Source: Avimuribaculum sp964395975 (GTDB lineage: Bacteria > Bacteroidota > Bacteroidia > Bacteroidales > Muribaculaceae). Taken from it: a stretch of 64,000 nucleotides of DNA. This document shows, one piece after another, positions 26,180-34,746 of the stretch. Position 1 is the stretch's first letter. The number at the start of each line of letters is the position of its first letter. The stretch covers positions 1 to 64,000 of the forward strand of contig CAYNBZ010000001.1 in assembly GCA_964395975.1 (NCBI GenBank). The letters run 5' to 3'. The notes beneath the pieces are model-generated. The model was not told where the DNA came from. It worked only from the letters and a program-made list of their open reading frames with translations, and did not search any database. A program made the position numbers and the translations under genes.

Positions 26180-28420
26180 ATGGAGATTTATAAAGATCCT
26201 AAGGTATCTGTTGCCGAAAGAGTTGCTGACTTGCTGAGGCGTATGACACTTGAAGAAAAGGTGGGACAGACCAACCAGTTGGTTGGCGTGGAACATTTTC
26301 GTCACAACCTTAGTTTGCTTAGTGAATCTGACTTGTTCCGCAATACGGCTCAAGCCATATATCCCGGACACAAGCCTGAGGAACTTGAGGAGTGGACGCG
26401 ACAGGGAATTGTGGGGTCGTTTCTCCATGTAACTACCATAGAAGAGGCCAACCGCCTGCAACGGCTGGCAATGCAGAGCCGTCTGGCGGTGCCTCTCCTT
26501 TTCGGAATCGACGCGATACATGGCAATGCCAATTGTCCCGACAACACTGTTTATCCGACTAACATCGGTCTTGCCTGTTCGTTCAATCCCGAACTTGCAG
26601 GGCGCATAGCACGACAAACTGCCGCCGAGATGCGAGCCATGAACATGCACTGGACTTTCAACCCTAATGTGGAGATTGCCCGTGACCCTCGTTGGGGGCG
26701 TTGTGGTGAAACATACGGTGAGGACCGTTGCCTCGTGGAACGTATGGGTGTGGCCACGGTACAAGGCTATCAAGATGGGCTTGACCATTCGTCATGTGTG
26801 CTGGCTTGCGCGAAGCATTTTGTAGCAGGAAGCCAACCAGACAATGGCACTAATGGCAGTCCCGCCGACTTGAGTGAACGCACGTTGCGAACCATGTTTT
26901 TCCCGCCTTTCAAGGCTGCAGTGGATGCAGGAGCTGCGACGGTGATGATGTCGCACAATGAGTTGAATGGCACGCCGTGCCACAGCAACCGATGGCTCAT
27001 GACCGATGTACTACGGGATGAATGGGGATTTAAGGGATTTGTTGTGAGCGATTGGATGGACATAGAACATATTCATGACCTGCACGGCACTGCCGAAACG
27101 GTTGAAGATGCCTTCTGTCAAAGCATTATGGCCGGTATCGACATGCATATGCATGGACCTGAATGGGTAGATGCCGTTTGTGCCATGGTGAGAGCGGGAC
27201 GTATCAGCGAAGAACGTATCGACGAGAGTGTGCGGCGCATACTTGGCTATAAGTTCATGCTCGGACTGTTTGAGCAACCGTATGCCGATGAAACGACAAC
27301 GATGCAGGTGCGTTTGTGTGACGAACATCGCAATACAGCTCTCGAAGCAGCACGACAGAGCATCGTATTGCTCAAAAACGACGGGTTGTTGCCGATAGAT
27401 GCTGGTAAGTATCGCAAAATACTTGTTACGGGAATAAATGCCGATGACGAAAATATCATGGGTGACTGGTCGGCCAGTCAACGACGTGAAAATGTGACTA
27501 CTATACTCGATGGAGTGCGTTATCTTGCTCCCGATGCACAAGTGGAGTTCGTCGATCAAGGTTGGGATCCGCGCAATATGGATCCGGAGCGGGTGACACG
27601 AGCTGCCGAAGCAGCCCGTGGTGCCGACCTTAATATAGTAGTTGCCGGAGAATACATGATGCGTTGGCGCTGGGACGAGCGCACTTGTGGTGAAGATACT
27701 GACCGCAGCGATATCGATCTTGTGGGATTGCAAAACGAGTTGATACGTCGCGTGGCTGAATCAGGCAAACCGACAGTGCTTGTGCTTATCAACGGTCGTC
27801 CGTTGGGAGTGGAATGGGCTGACGAGAATCTGCCTGCTATTATCGAGGCTTGGGAGCCGGGAATGTATGGTGGTAGGGCTGTCGCAGAGATTTTGTTTGG
27901 CAAAGTCAATCCGAGCGGCAAATTGTCGATTACCATACCACGCTCTGCTGGACAATTACACAGCTATTACGACCACAAGCCGTCGCAGTATTTCCACCCT
28001 TACGTGTGCAAGCCGTCGTCACCACTCTATCCGTTTGGTTACGGGTTGTCATACACCACGTTTTCTTATTCCAACCTTATTGCGGACGGTGAAATAAAGG
28101 CCGATGGCAGAGGCAAGATAGATGTGGCGGTGGACATAACCAATACGGGACAGCATGACGGTGTGGAAATTGCACAATTGTATATTCGTGACGAGTATAG
28201 CACATTCACGCGTCCGGTAAAGGAACTGAAAGATTTCAAGCGTGTGGAATTGAAAGCAGGCGAAAGTCGTAAGGTGTGTTTTACCCTTACTCCTGAAATG
28301 CTCGAAATGCTTGATGCCGACTATAAACGGATAATCGAACCTGGTGACTTCGTGATAATGGTGGGGTCATCAAGTCGTGATGAGGATTTATTGAGATTGA
28401 GGGTTAGCGTAAAAGCATAA
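26180..28420 (+). CDS. GH3 beta-glucosidase/beta-glycosidase without signal peptide
   Basis: The 746-residue protein has the complete GH3 layout. The N-terminal barrel has nucleophile Asp291 in VVSDWMD, KHF and the MHW/NPNVEIARDPRWGRCGE stretch. The alpha/beta sandwich comes next, and a fibronectin-III-like domain (TNTGQHDGVEIAQLYI) ends the protein. It likely removes terminal glucose, or mannose, from oligosaccharides. Unlike most PUL GH3 enzymes it starts directly with MEIYKDPKVSVAERVADLLR and shows no signal peptide, so a cytoplasmic role is suggested. It lies 22 bases after the GH26 gene and 10 before the next. Confidence 0.92.
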   Translation: MEIYKDPKVSVAERVADLLRRMTLEEKVGQTNQLVGVEHFRHNLSLLSESDLFRNTAQAIYPGHKPEELEEWTRQGIVGSFLHVTTIEEANRLQRLAMQSRLAVPLLFGIDAIHGNANCPDNTVYPTNIGLACSFNPELAGRIARQTAAEMRAMNMHWTFNPNVEIARDPRWGRCGETYGEDRCLVERMGVATVQGYQDGLDHSSCVLACAKHFVAGSQPDNGTNGSPADLSERTLRTMFFPPFKAAVDAGAATVMMSHNELNGTPCHSNRWLMTDVLRDEWGFKGFVVSDWMDIEHIHDLHGTAETVEDAFCQSIMAGIDMHMHGPEWVDAVCAMVRAGRISEERIDESVRRILGYKFMLGLFEQPYADETTTMQVRLCDEHRNTALEAARQSIVLLKNDGLLPIDAGKYRKILVTGINADDENIMGDWSASQRRENVTTILDGVRYLAPDAQVEFVDQGWDPRNMDPERVTRAAEAARGADLNIVVAGEYMMRWRWDERTCGEDTDRSDIDLVGLQNELIRRVAESGKPTVLVLINGRPLGVEWADENLPAIIEAWEPGMYGGRAVAEILFGKVNPSGKLSITIPRSAGQLHSYYDHKPSQYFHPYVCKPSSPLYPFGYGLSYTTFSYSNLIADGEIKADGRGKIDVAVDITNTGQHDGVEIAQLYIRDEYSTFTRPVKELKDFKRVELKAGESRKVCFTLTPEMLEMLDADYKRIIEPGDFVIMVGSSSRDEDLLRLRVSVKA

Positions 28421-28430
28421 AACAGTATCG

Positions 28431-29546
28431 ATGAATAAATTTTGTTTGTTATATATCCCTATTTTGGCTATTGTTGCAAGTTGCTCGGGAACGAAGACTG
28501 CCGAAACCGTGAGTGAAATTATGACTCCGGCTGAAGAGTTGCATGTCCGCCTTGACAGCATTAGCAAAAAGGGTTTTGCCTTTGGAATGCATGATGCCAC
28601 GGCGTATGGGCATTCATGGGTCGGAGTGGAGGACAGTTGCGATGTATATAGCGTGTGTGGCGACTATCCCGGAGTGATGAATTGGGATCTTGGACTTATC
28701 GAGTATGACAGCGACAAAGATCTTGACGGTGTTCCGTTTGATTTCATTCGCCGTGAAGTGGTCAAACAGGACAAGCGAGGAGGCATCAGCACATTCAGTT
28801 GGCATGTCCGTAATCCGTTGTCGAGAGGTAATTCTTGGAACACTGAAGGAGACTCGGTGGTGTATCAGTGCATTACTGAGGGCAATCCGCTTAACGACAC
28901 CATAAAGACGTGGATAGGGCGTGCTGCCGATTTCATAGGCTCGTTGCGTGACGATGAGGGTAAGCGCATAGGAGTGGTGTTCCGTCCGTGGCACGAACAC
29001 ACCGGCAATTGGTTCTGGTGGGGACGTGACCATTGCTCGGCTGACGACTACAAGGCACTGTGGCAATTGACTTATGACATTTTTGTCGAGAAGGGAATTG
29101 ACAACGTGCTATGGGCCTATTCCCCCGACAAGGATAACGTGACTGATGTCGCAAGCTACATGGAACGCTATCCGGGTGACAGCATAGTTGACATTCTTGG
29201 CGGTGATGTTTACCACTTTGACGGAGAAAAAGGGGTAGAAACTTATATAAATAGAGTAAACTATGTGATAGGTGCCGCTTGTAAGGTGGCTGAGGAACGT
29301 GAAAAACTTGTTGCATTCACCGAAACAGGCAGTGAGGGCATTCCGATGCCTGACTGGTGGACTGAGGTGTTGCTGAAAAATATAAAGCAATATCCCATTT
29401 GCTATATATCTGTGTGGCGCAATGCACACGACAATCCCGATCACTATTTTGCTCCTTACCCGGGACATTCGTCGGTGTCGTCGTTTATCGAGTTTTATAA
29501 CGATGATAGAACTTTTTTCGCCAAAGATTTAGAAAAAATACAATAA
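28431..29546 (+). CDS. Periplasmic GH26 mannanase (mannobiose-releasing type) lipoprotein
   Basis: The 371-residue protein has a lipoprotein signal (IVASC) followed by SGTKTAE, which is not acidic, so a periplasmic face is likely. GH26 signatures are VVFRPWHEHTGNWFWWG with acid/base Glu189, NVLWAYSPD, YPGDSIVDILGGDVYHFD, and AFTETGSEG with nucleophile Glu298. It resembles the exo-acting mannobiohydrolases of Bacteroides (family knowledge) that make mannobiose for the epimerase-phosphorylase pathway. That function fits the genes directly downstream. Confidence 0.92.
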   Translation: MNKFCLLYIPILAIVASCSGTKTAETVSEIMTPAEELHVRLDSISKKGFAFGMHDATAYGHSWVGVEDSCDVYSVCGDYPGVMNWDLGLIEYDSDKDLDGVPFDFIRREVVKQDKRGGISTFSWHVRNPLSRGNSWNTEGDSVVYQCITEGNPLNDTIKTWIGRAADFIGSLRDDEGKRIGVVFRPWHEHTGNWFWWGRDHCSADDYKALWQLTYDIFVEKGIDNVLWAYSPDKDNVTDVASYMERYPGDSIVDILGGDVYHFDGEKGVETYINRVNYVIGAACKVAEEREKLVAFTETGSEGIPMPDWWTEVLLKNIKQYPICYISVWRNAHDNPDHYFAPYPGHSSVSSFIEFYNDDRTFFAKDLEKIQ

Positions 29547-29574
29547 ACGAAATTAATACAAATTGACAGAAATT

Positions 29575-30741
29575 ATGGCAATTTTTGATGAGAGAAAAAA
29601 CAGAATAGAGCGCGAGTACGAGGCATTGATAAGCCGTAAAAATGAGAAGATTGAAGGCAACGGTATTTTCTGCCGTTATAAAAATCCTGTATTGACTGCT
29701 CAGATGGCTCCTCCGTTCTGGCGTTACGATTACGATCGCGAAAGCAATCCTTACTTCATGGAACGCATCGGCGTGAATACTGTGCTCAACTCCGGGGCAA
29801 TCAAATGGAATGGCAAATATGTGTTGGTAGTGCGGGTTGAAGGTAGTGATCGCAAGTCGTTTTTTGCAGTTGCCGAGAGCCCCAATGGTATCGATAACTT
29901 CCGATTCCATGACCATCCCATCACGATGCCCGACACCGAAGATCCTGCTGTGAATGTATATGATATGCGTCTCACCGCTCATGAAGATGGTTGGATATAT
30001 GGCTTGTTCTGCGTTGAACGCCACGATCCTGCTTTCCCCAATGACTTAAGTGCCGCGACGGCGGCTTGCGGTATAGCTCGCACCAAGGATCTGGTTAACT
30101 GGGAACGTCTTCCCGACTTGAAGAGCAAAAGTCAACAGCGTAACGTGGTGTTGCATCCTGAGTTTGTCAATGGCAAGTATGCTCTCTATACACGTCCACA
30201 GGACAGCTTTATTGATGCCGGTAGCGGTGGTGGTATCGGCTGGGCATTGATTGATGATATCACAAATGCGGTAGTTACCGAAGAGCGAATTATCGACCAG
30301 CGCTTCTATCACACCATAAAAGAATCAAAGAACGGAGAAGGTCCGCACCCCATAAAGACATCTAAGGGGTGGTTGCATCTTGCCCACGGTGTGCGTAATT
30401 GTGCTTCGGGACTTCGTTACGTGCTTTATATGTATATGACATCGCTCGAAGAGCCTTGGCGAGAAATTGCCACCCCCGGAGGTTACTTGATGGCACCTGT
30501 CGGTGATGAGTATGTGGGTGATGTGATGAATGTGTTGTTCTCAAATGGATGGATTGCTGATGAAGACGGGACGGTTTATATCTATTATGCTTCATGCGAC
30601 ACCCGTATGCATGTGGCTACATCTACAATTGACCAACTTGTTGACTATTGCATGAATACTCCGGTCGATGGGTTGACTACCGGAGAATCGGTAAAAACTT
30701 TAAACCGATTAATTGATAAAAACCTGAAAATAATAAAGTAA
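29575..30741 (+). CDS. GH130 4-O-beta-mannosyl-glucose phosphorylase
   Basis: The 388-residue protein matches GH130 subgroup 1 phosphorylases in length and motifs (NPVLTAQMAPPFWRYD, GVNTVLNSGAIKWNGKY, RVEGSDRKSFFAVAESPNG, the acid stretch DTEDPAVNVYDMR, and IKTSKGWLHLAHGVR). It would split mannosyl-glucose with phosphate into mannose 1-phosphate and glucose in the cytosol, and it has no signal peptide. A TTG-start frame opens four codons upstream, but the ATG at 29575 is the usual start. The gene order phosphorylase, symporter, epimerase is the known mannan catabolic arrangement. Confidence 0.95.
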   Translation: MAIFDERKNRIEREYEALISRKNEKIEGNGIFCRYKNPVLTAQMAPPFWRYDYDRESNPYFMERIGVNTVLNSGAIKWNGKYVLVVRVEGSDRKSFFAVAESPNGIDNFRFHDHPITMPDTEDPAVNVYDMRLTAHEDGWIYGLFCVERHDPAFPNDLSAATAACGIARTKDLVNWERLPDLKSKSQQRNVVLHPEFVNGKYALYTRPQDSFIDAGSGGGIGWALIDDITNAVVTEERIIDQRFYHTIKESKNGEGPHPIKTSKGWLHLAHGVRNCASGLRYVLYMYMTSLEEPWREIATPGGYLMAPVGDEYVGDVMNVLFSNGWIADEDGTVYIYYASCDTRMHVATSTIDQLVDYCMNTPVDGLTTGESVKTLNRLIDKNLKIIK

Positions 30742-30747
30742 ATAAGA

Positions 30748-30906
30748 AAAGCCCCCCTCAATCCCCCCCGAGGGGGGACTTGCCAAATATTTGCTGCTAT
30801 AAAGCAAGCAATAGGCAACAGTGATTGGATACCTAAAGAACCTACGCACAACAGTGAATAACTCTTTGGCAAGTCCCTCCTTGTGAGGGATTTTTAGGGG
30901 GGCTTT
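30748..30906. repeat. 159 bp element with 38-40 bp inverted ends (MITE- or REP-like)
   Basis: The left arm (30748-30785, beginning AAAGCCCCCC) and the right arm (30867-30906, ending GGGGGGCTTT) are imperfect inverted copies. Both carry ACTTGCCA or its complement at the inner edge. Each arm contains its own hairpin (TCCCCCC/GGGGGGA on the left, TCCCTC/GAGGGA on the right). The 81-base centre has no ORF but holds two copies of CAACAGTGA. It lies between the phosphorylase and symporter genes and ends six bases before the symporter ATG. Confidence 0.85.
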
Positions 30907-30912
30907 CTGTTT

Positions 30913-32343
30913 ATGATACCTTTAAAAGAAAAAATCGGATATGGCTTTGGCGACATGGCTTCCTCGATGTTTTGGAAAGTGCTGTCGTATTATTTGCCAT
31001 TCTTCTATTCCAACATTTTCGGATTAAGCCTTGTTGACAGTGCAATGTTGCTTATCGTCACCCGTATATGGGATGCCGTTACCGATCCCGTGATGGGAAC
31101 TATTGCCGACCGTACTAAGACTCGTTGGGGCAAGTACCGACCTTATTTATTGTGGTTTGCCGCTCCGTTTGCCATTTGCGGTGTATTGGTCTTTACCACT
31201 CCTGAATGGAGTTATGAAGCCAAGCGTGTGTGGGCTTATTTCACATATATATTGATGATGACCGTTTATACGGGCATCAATGTGCCGTATGGCGCAATGC
31301 TCGGTGTGATTACCGATGATTCGCATCAAAAAACGGTGTTCTCGTCCTATCGTATGTTTTTTGCTTATGGAGGTAGCTTCATTGCACTTGCATCGTGGGA
31401 ACCGTTGTCTAATTTTTTTGGTAAGAACGTTTTTGGTTCGGTTGAAATACCTAATGCGGTTGCCGGCAACCAATGGGCTATGATTTGTATTGCTGTTGTT
31501 TGCTTTCTATTGTTCTTATGTTGCTTCGGGCTAACCAAGGAGCGTATAAAGAGCGTGTCAAATGTGTCGGTTGGCAGCGATATTAAGGGACTTCTTGCCA
31601 ATGTGCCATGGTGGCTTATGATAGGGATTGCATTGTGTACCAATCTTTTTAACACCGTGCGCGGCTCTACGGTGGCATATTTCTTTGCCGATGTTGTAGC
31701 TCCCGGTGGTGCCGAAGTCAATCTTATGTTGTTCGGCATACAGGTGCTGTTTTATGCGGGGTTGTTCTTGAGCGTGGGTGAAGTTTCCAATATGATAGGT
31801 GTATCGCTCACTGTGTCAATAACTAAGTTCCTCGGCAAGAAAGGTACATTCATCTGGACTAACATTATGCTTGTGGTGTTGAGTGTGACGTTTTTCTTTG
31901 TGCCACTTAGCCAGACCGGTTTTTGGATAATGTTATTGCTGCAAATTTTGATTTCATTATGTACGGGTATTATTTCTCCGCTCATTTGGAGTATGTATGC
32001 CGATGTTTCGGACTATGCCGAACTCAAATATAGGACAGCTTCTACAGGGCTTATATTCTCATCGTCTTCGATGGCGCAGAAGTTTGGAAGTGCTTTCGGC
32101 GGTGCAGCAGTCATGTGGATATTGGGTAGTTTCGGTTATGTTACCAATCTTGCCCCCGGGCAGGTTCAACCCGATGAAGCTGTCTCATGCCTTTGGTGGC
32201 TGATGAGCTGGATTCCGGCATTGGTGGCAGCATTGGCGGTGGCGGTGGCATTCTTTTATCCGCTTAACACCAAGCGCATGAATGAAATAGAAGTACAACT
32301 GAAGAAAGCACGCATCGAAAGTGGTGTTGAAGGAGCTAAATAA
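30913..32343 (+). CDS. GPH-family sodium/disaccharide symporter (mannobiose importer)
   Basis: The 476-residue polytopic inner-membrane protein opens with the GPH (glycoside-pentoside-hexuronide) signature: KIGYGFGDMASSMFWK, then WDAVTDPVMGTIADRTKTRWGKYRPY. About twelve hydrophobic segments follow. In the characterised Bacteroides mannan pathway a homologue (ManB) brings mannobiose into the cytosol for the epimerase. The neighbours on both sides agree. The repeat element ends immediately before its start codon, so its leader lies within an inverted-repeat arm. Confidence 0.92.
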   Translation: MIPLKEKIGYGFGDMASSMFWKVLSYYLPFFYSNIFGLSLVDSAMLLIVTRIWDAVTDPVMGTIADRTKTRWGKYRPYLLWFAAPFAICGVLVFTTPEWSYEAKRVWAYFTYILMMTVYTGINVPYGAMLGVITDDSHQKTVFSSYRMFFAYGGSFIALASWEPLSNFFGKNVFGSVEIPNAVAGNQWAMICIAVVCFLLFLCCFGLTKERIKSVSNVSVGSDIKGLLANVPWWLMIGIALCTNLFNTVRGSTVAYFFADVVAPGGAEVNLMLFGIQVLFYAGLFLSVGEVSNMIGVSLTVSITKFLGKKGTFIWTNIMLVVLSVTFFFVPLSQTGFWIMLLLQILISLCTGIISPLIWSMYADVSDYAELKYRTASTGLIFSSSSMAQKFGSAFGGAAVMWILGSFGYVTNLAPGQVQPDEAVSCLWWLMSWIPALVAALAVAVAFFYPLNTKRMNEIEVQLKKARIESGVEGAK

Positions 32344-32375
32344 AGTTATTACTTTTGTAAAAATTTTAGGGAACT

Positions 32376-33563
32376 ATGAATGTTGATGTGCAACAATTCC
32401 GTGCCGAGCTTCTTGACAATGTGGAAAACAATATCTTGGCATATTGGATTGACAAGATGGTTGACCCACGTGGAGGCTTTTATGGTCGGCGTGACGGTTA
32501 TGACAAGCTCGATGCCGATGCCCCTAAAGGAGCTATATTGAACGGTCGCATATTATGGTCGTTTGCTGCTGCTTATCGTATAACAGGCAAACCGGAATAT
32601 CTTGAAATGGCACAGCGAGCCAAACGTTATATTATCGATCATTTCTATGATACGGAATATGGTGGGATATATTGGTCGCTAAATGCTGATGGTACGCCAC
32701 TTGACACAAAGAAACAGTTTTATGCAACAGGCTTTGTGATATATGGTCTTAGCGAACTCGTCCGAGCCTGTGGCGATGAGGAGGCTCTTGATTATGCCTG
32801 TCGGTTGTTTCACGATATAGAACTCCATAGCCGAGACCAAGTACAAAGGGGATATGTCGAGGCCTGTACCCGAGAATGGGGTGAAATTGCCGATATGCGC
32901 CTGAGTGACAAAGACGAAAACGAAAAGAAAACAATGAACACCCATTTGCATATAATCGAACCATATACGAATTTGTATCGTGTGTGGAAAGATGATGAAT
33001 TGAGAGTCGCAATAGCCGACCTTATGGATGTGTTCTTCGATGTGATGGAAGACAAGCATAGCCATCATTTGGGATTGTTTTTCGATGAAAACTGGGCGCG
33101 CCACGATAATGAACAATCGTTTGGTCACGACATCGAGGCTTCGTGGCTGTTACTTGAAGCTGCACAGGAGCTTGGCGACAACGACTTGATTGCAAAAGCT
33201 CTCTCGCACACTTGGAATATAGCCGAGGCGGCATTGCAAGGAAGGTGTTGCGATGGGTCGATGGTTTATGAACGCCATGGCAACGGGTCGTATGACAACG
33301 ACAAGCACTGGTGGGTACAAGCCGAGCAGATAGTCGGATTGGTTTATTTATATAAGTTCCATGGCTATGACAAGGCTCTTGAAATGGCTGTGCAGACATG
33401 GGAATATGTGAAGAAAAATCTTGTAGATGCCGAGAATGGTGAATGGTATTGGAGCAGGAAGTCGGATGGTAGCATCAATCGAAATGAAGACAAAGCCGGT
33501 TTTTGGAAATGCCCTTACCATAATAGCCGTATGTGCCTTGAAACTTATACTGTTTTAGGTTAA
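32376..33563 (+). CDS. Cellobiose 2-epimerase (AGE family)
   Basis: The 395-residue protein has the (alpha/alpha)6-barrel pattern of N-acylglucosamine/cellobiose 2-epimerases: GGFYGRRDGY, ILNGRILWSFAAAYR, the paired histidines of NTHLHIIEPYTNLYRVW, SFGHDIEASWLL, and KHWWVQAEQIVGLV. The length and the NxHxHxxE motif fit cellobiose 2-epimerase. Here it would convert mannobiose to mannosyl-glucose, the substrate of the GH130 enzyme. It has no signal peptide and is cytosolic. Confidence 0.93.
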   Translation: MNVDVQQFRAELLDNVENNILAYWIDKMVDPRGGFYGRRDGYDKLDADAPKGAILNGRILWSFAAAYRITGKPEYLEMAQRAKRYIIDHFYDTEYGGIYWSLNADGTPLDTKKQFYATGFVIYGLSELVRACGDEEALDYACRLFHDIELHSRDQVQRGYVEACTREWGEIADMRLSDKDENEKKTMNTHLHIIEPYTNLYRVWKDDELRVAIADLMDVFFDVMEDKHSHHLGLFFDENWARHDNEQSFGHDIEASWLLLEAAQELGDNDLIAKALSHTWNIAEAALQGRCCDGSMVYERHGNGSYDNDKHWWVQAEQIVGLVYLYKFHGYDKALEMAVQTWEYVKKNLVDAENGEWYWSRKSDGSINRNEDKAGFWKCPYHNSRMCLETYTVLG

Positions 33564-33577
33564 AAAATGATAATGTA

Positions 33578-34558
33578 ATGGATAGAACCAAAAATATCAA
33601 ACCGTTTAAATTTGTTCCATATCTTAAATCTGTGCTTTGGGGTGGGGAACGAATCGCCCGATATAAGGGTATAGTTACAGACATGCATCAAATAGGCGAA
33701 AGTTGGGAACTTTCGGGTGTCGAGGGGCATGAGTCGGTTGTTGCCGATGGTGAAGACAAGGGGATTACTTTACCTGAGTTGATACGAAAATACAAGGGTG
33801 ATCTTGTCGGTGACTCTGTGTATGAGAAGTTTGGCGATAAATTCCCGTTGCTTGTGAAGATTATAGATGCCAAGCAAGATTTGTCGCTTCAGGTACATCC
33901 CAATGACAATCTTGCACGCGAGCGTCATAACAGTTTCGGAAAAACCGAAATGTGGTATATAATAGATGCTGATGAAGGGGCATCTATTTATGCAGGTCTT
34001 TCCAAAAACATCTCTCCTGATGATTATAAACGCATGGTAGCCGAAAATACCATTATGGAAGCTGTTGCACGGCATGATTCTTACGGCGGCGACCTGTTCT
34101 TCCTGCCGGCGGGACGTATCCATGCCATTGGTGCGGGAAACTTGCTTGCTGAGATACAGCAAACGTCTGATATAACATATCGTGTGTATGACTTTGGACG
34201 GCTCGATGCCAATGGCAAACCGCGAGAATTGCACACCGAGCTTGCAATGGATGCCATCGACTATACGGTGTATGACAATTACAAGTCGGATTATGTGCGT
34301 ATCGAGGAGGGAGAGACTGAACTCGTGAACTGTAATTACTTTGATGTGCACAAGATAAACGTGACTTGTGTGTGTGATATCGATTCGAGCCGGTGCGACT
34401 CGTTTCGCATCATAATGTGTCTTGAAGGAGCAGTGGAGATTGTGGATAATTTCAACAATGTGACCGAGATGCACAGGGGAGAAACTATCCTTGTTCCGGC
34501 GGCTACATCGTCATTGCGTATCACCGGCAATGCCACATTGATTACGGCTACGGCATAG
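33578..34558 (+). CDS. manA: Mannose-6-phosphate isomerase, class I
   Basis: The 326-residue protein is of the short class I type with its metal site: LSLQVHPND, GKTEMWYIID, and GRIHAIGAGNLLAEIQQTSDIT'-type sequence leading to YRVYDFGR. It converts mannose 6-phosphate to fructose 6-phosphate, completing the path from mannose 1-phosphate or free mannose to glycolysis. The gap to the epimerase is 14 bases. It is the last gene of the PUL. A phosphomannomutase is not seen in the window. Confidence 0.95.
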   Translation: MDRTKNIKPFKFVPYLKSVLWGGERIARYKGIVTDMHQIGESWELSGVEGHESVVADGEDKGITLPELIRKYKGDLVGDSVYEKFGDKFPLLVKIIDAKQDLSLQVHPNDNLARERHNSFGKTEMWYIIDADEGASIYAGLSKNISPDDYKRMVAENTIMEAVARHDSYGGDLFFLPAGRIHAIGAGNLLAEIQQTSDITYRVYDFGRLDANGKPRELHTELAMDAIDYTVYDNYKSDYVRIEEGETELVNCNYFDVHKINVTCVCDIDSSRCDSFRIIMCLEGAVEIVDNFNNVTEMHRGETILVPAATSSLRITGNATLITATA

Positions 34559-34610
34559 AATTATTTTTAATGAGCCGGTGTGGTAAATACGCCGGCAGAT
34601 GGTTAACCAA

Positions 34611-34659
34611 AGAGGAGGATATATGTATGGCCAAGAGGGATACACGTATCCTCTTCTCT
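34611..34659 (+). terminator. Hairpin at the end of the PUL
   Basis: AGAGGAGGATA (34611-34621) pairs with TATCCTC-TTCTCT (34647-34659), with one small bulge. There is no T tract after it, so it may be a factor-dependent terminator or a transcript-end stabiliser. A smaller GCCGG/CCGGC hairpin precedes it at about 34573-34596. Confidence 0.45.
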
Positions 34660-34715
34660 GTGTGTTAATGCCAAAATATTATCGTATTGTTACGGCTGTT
34701 GTTGGACAAAAAGTG

Positions 34716-34723
34716 TACCTTTG
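34716..34723 (+). promoter_or_regulatory. -7 box for the acyl-adenylase/phosphatase operon
   Basis: TACCTTTG matches TAnnTTTG and gives a leader of about 17 bases to the ATG at 34747. No TTG at the standard distance was found. Confidence 0.5.
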
Positions 34724-34746
34724 CATAGTAAGGATAATATTAAGTG

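Noticed and set aside
27011..27733. A 240-codon frame antisense to the GH3 glycosidase
   Set aside because: No recognisable domain, and the opposite frame is a complete, conserved enzyme.
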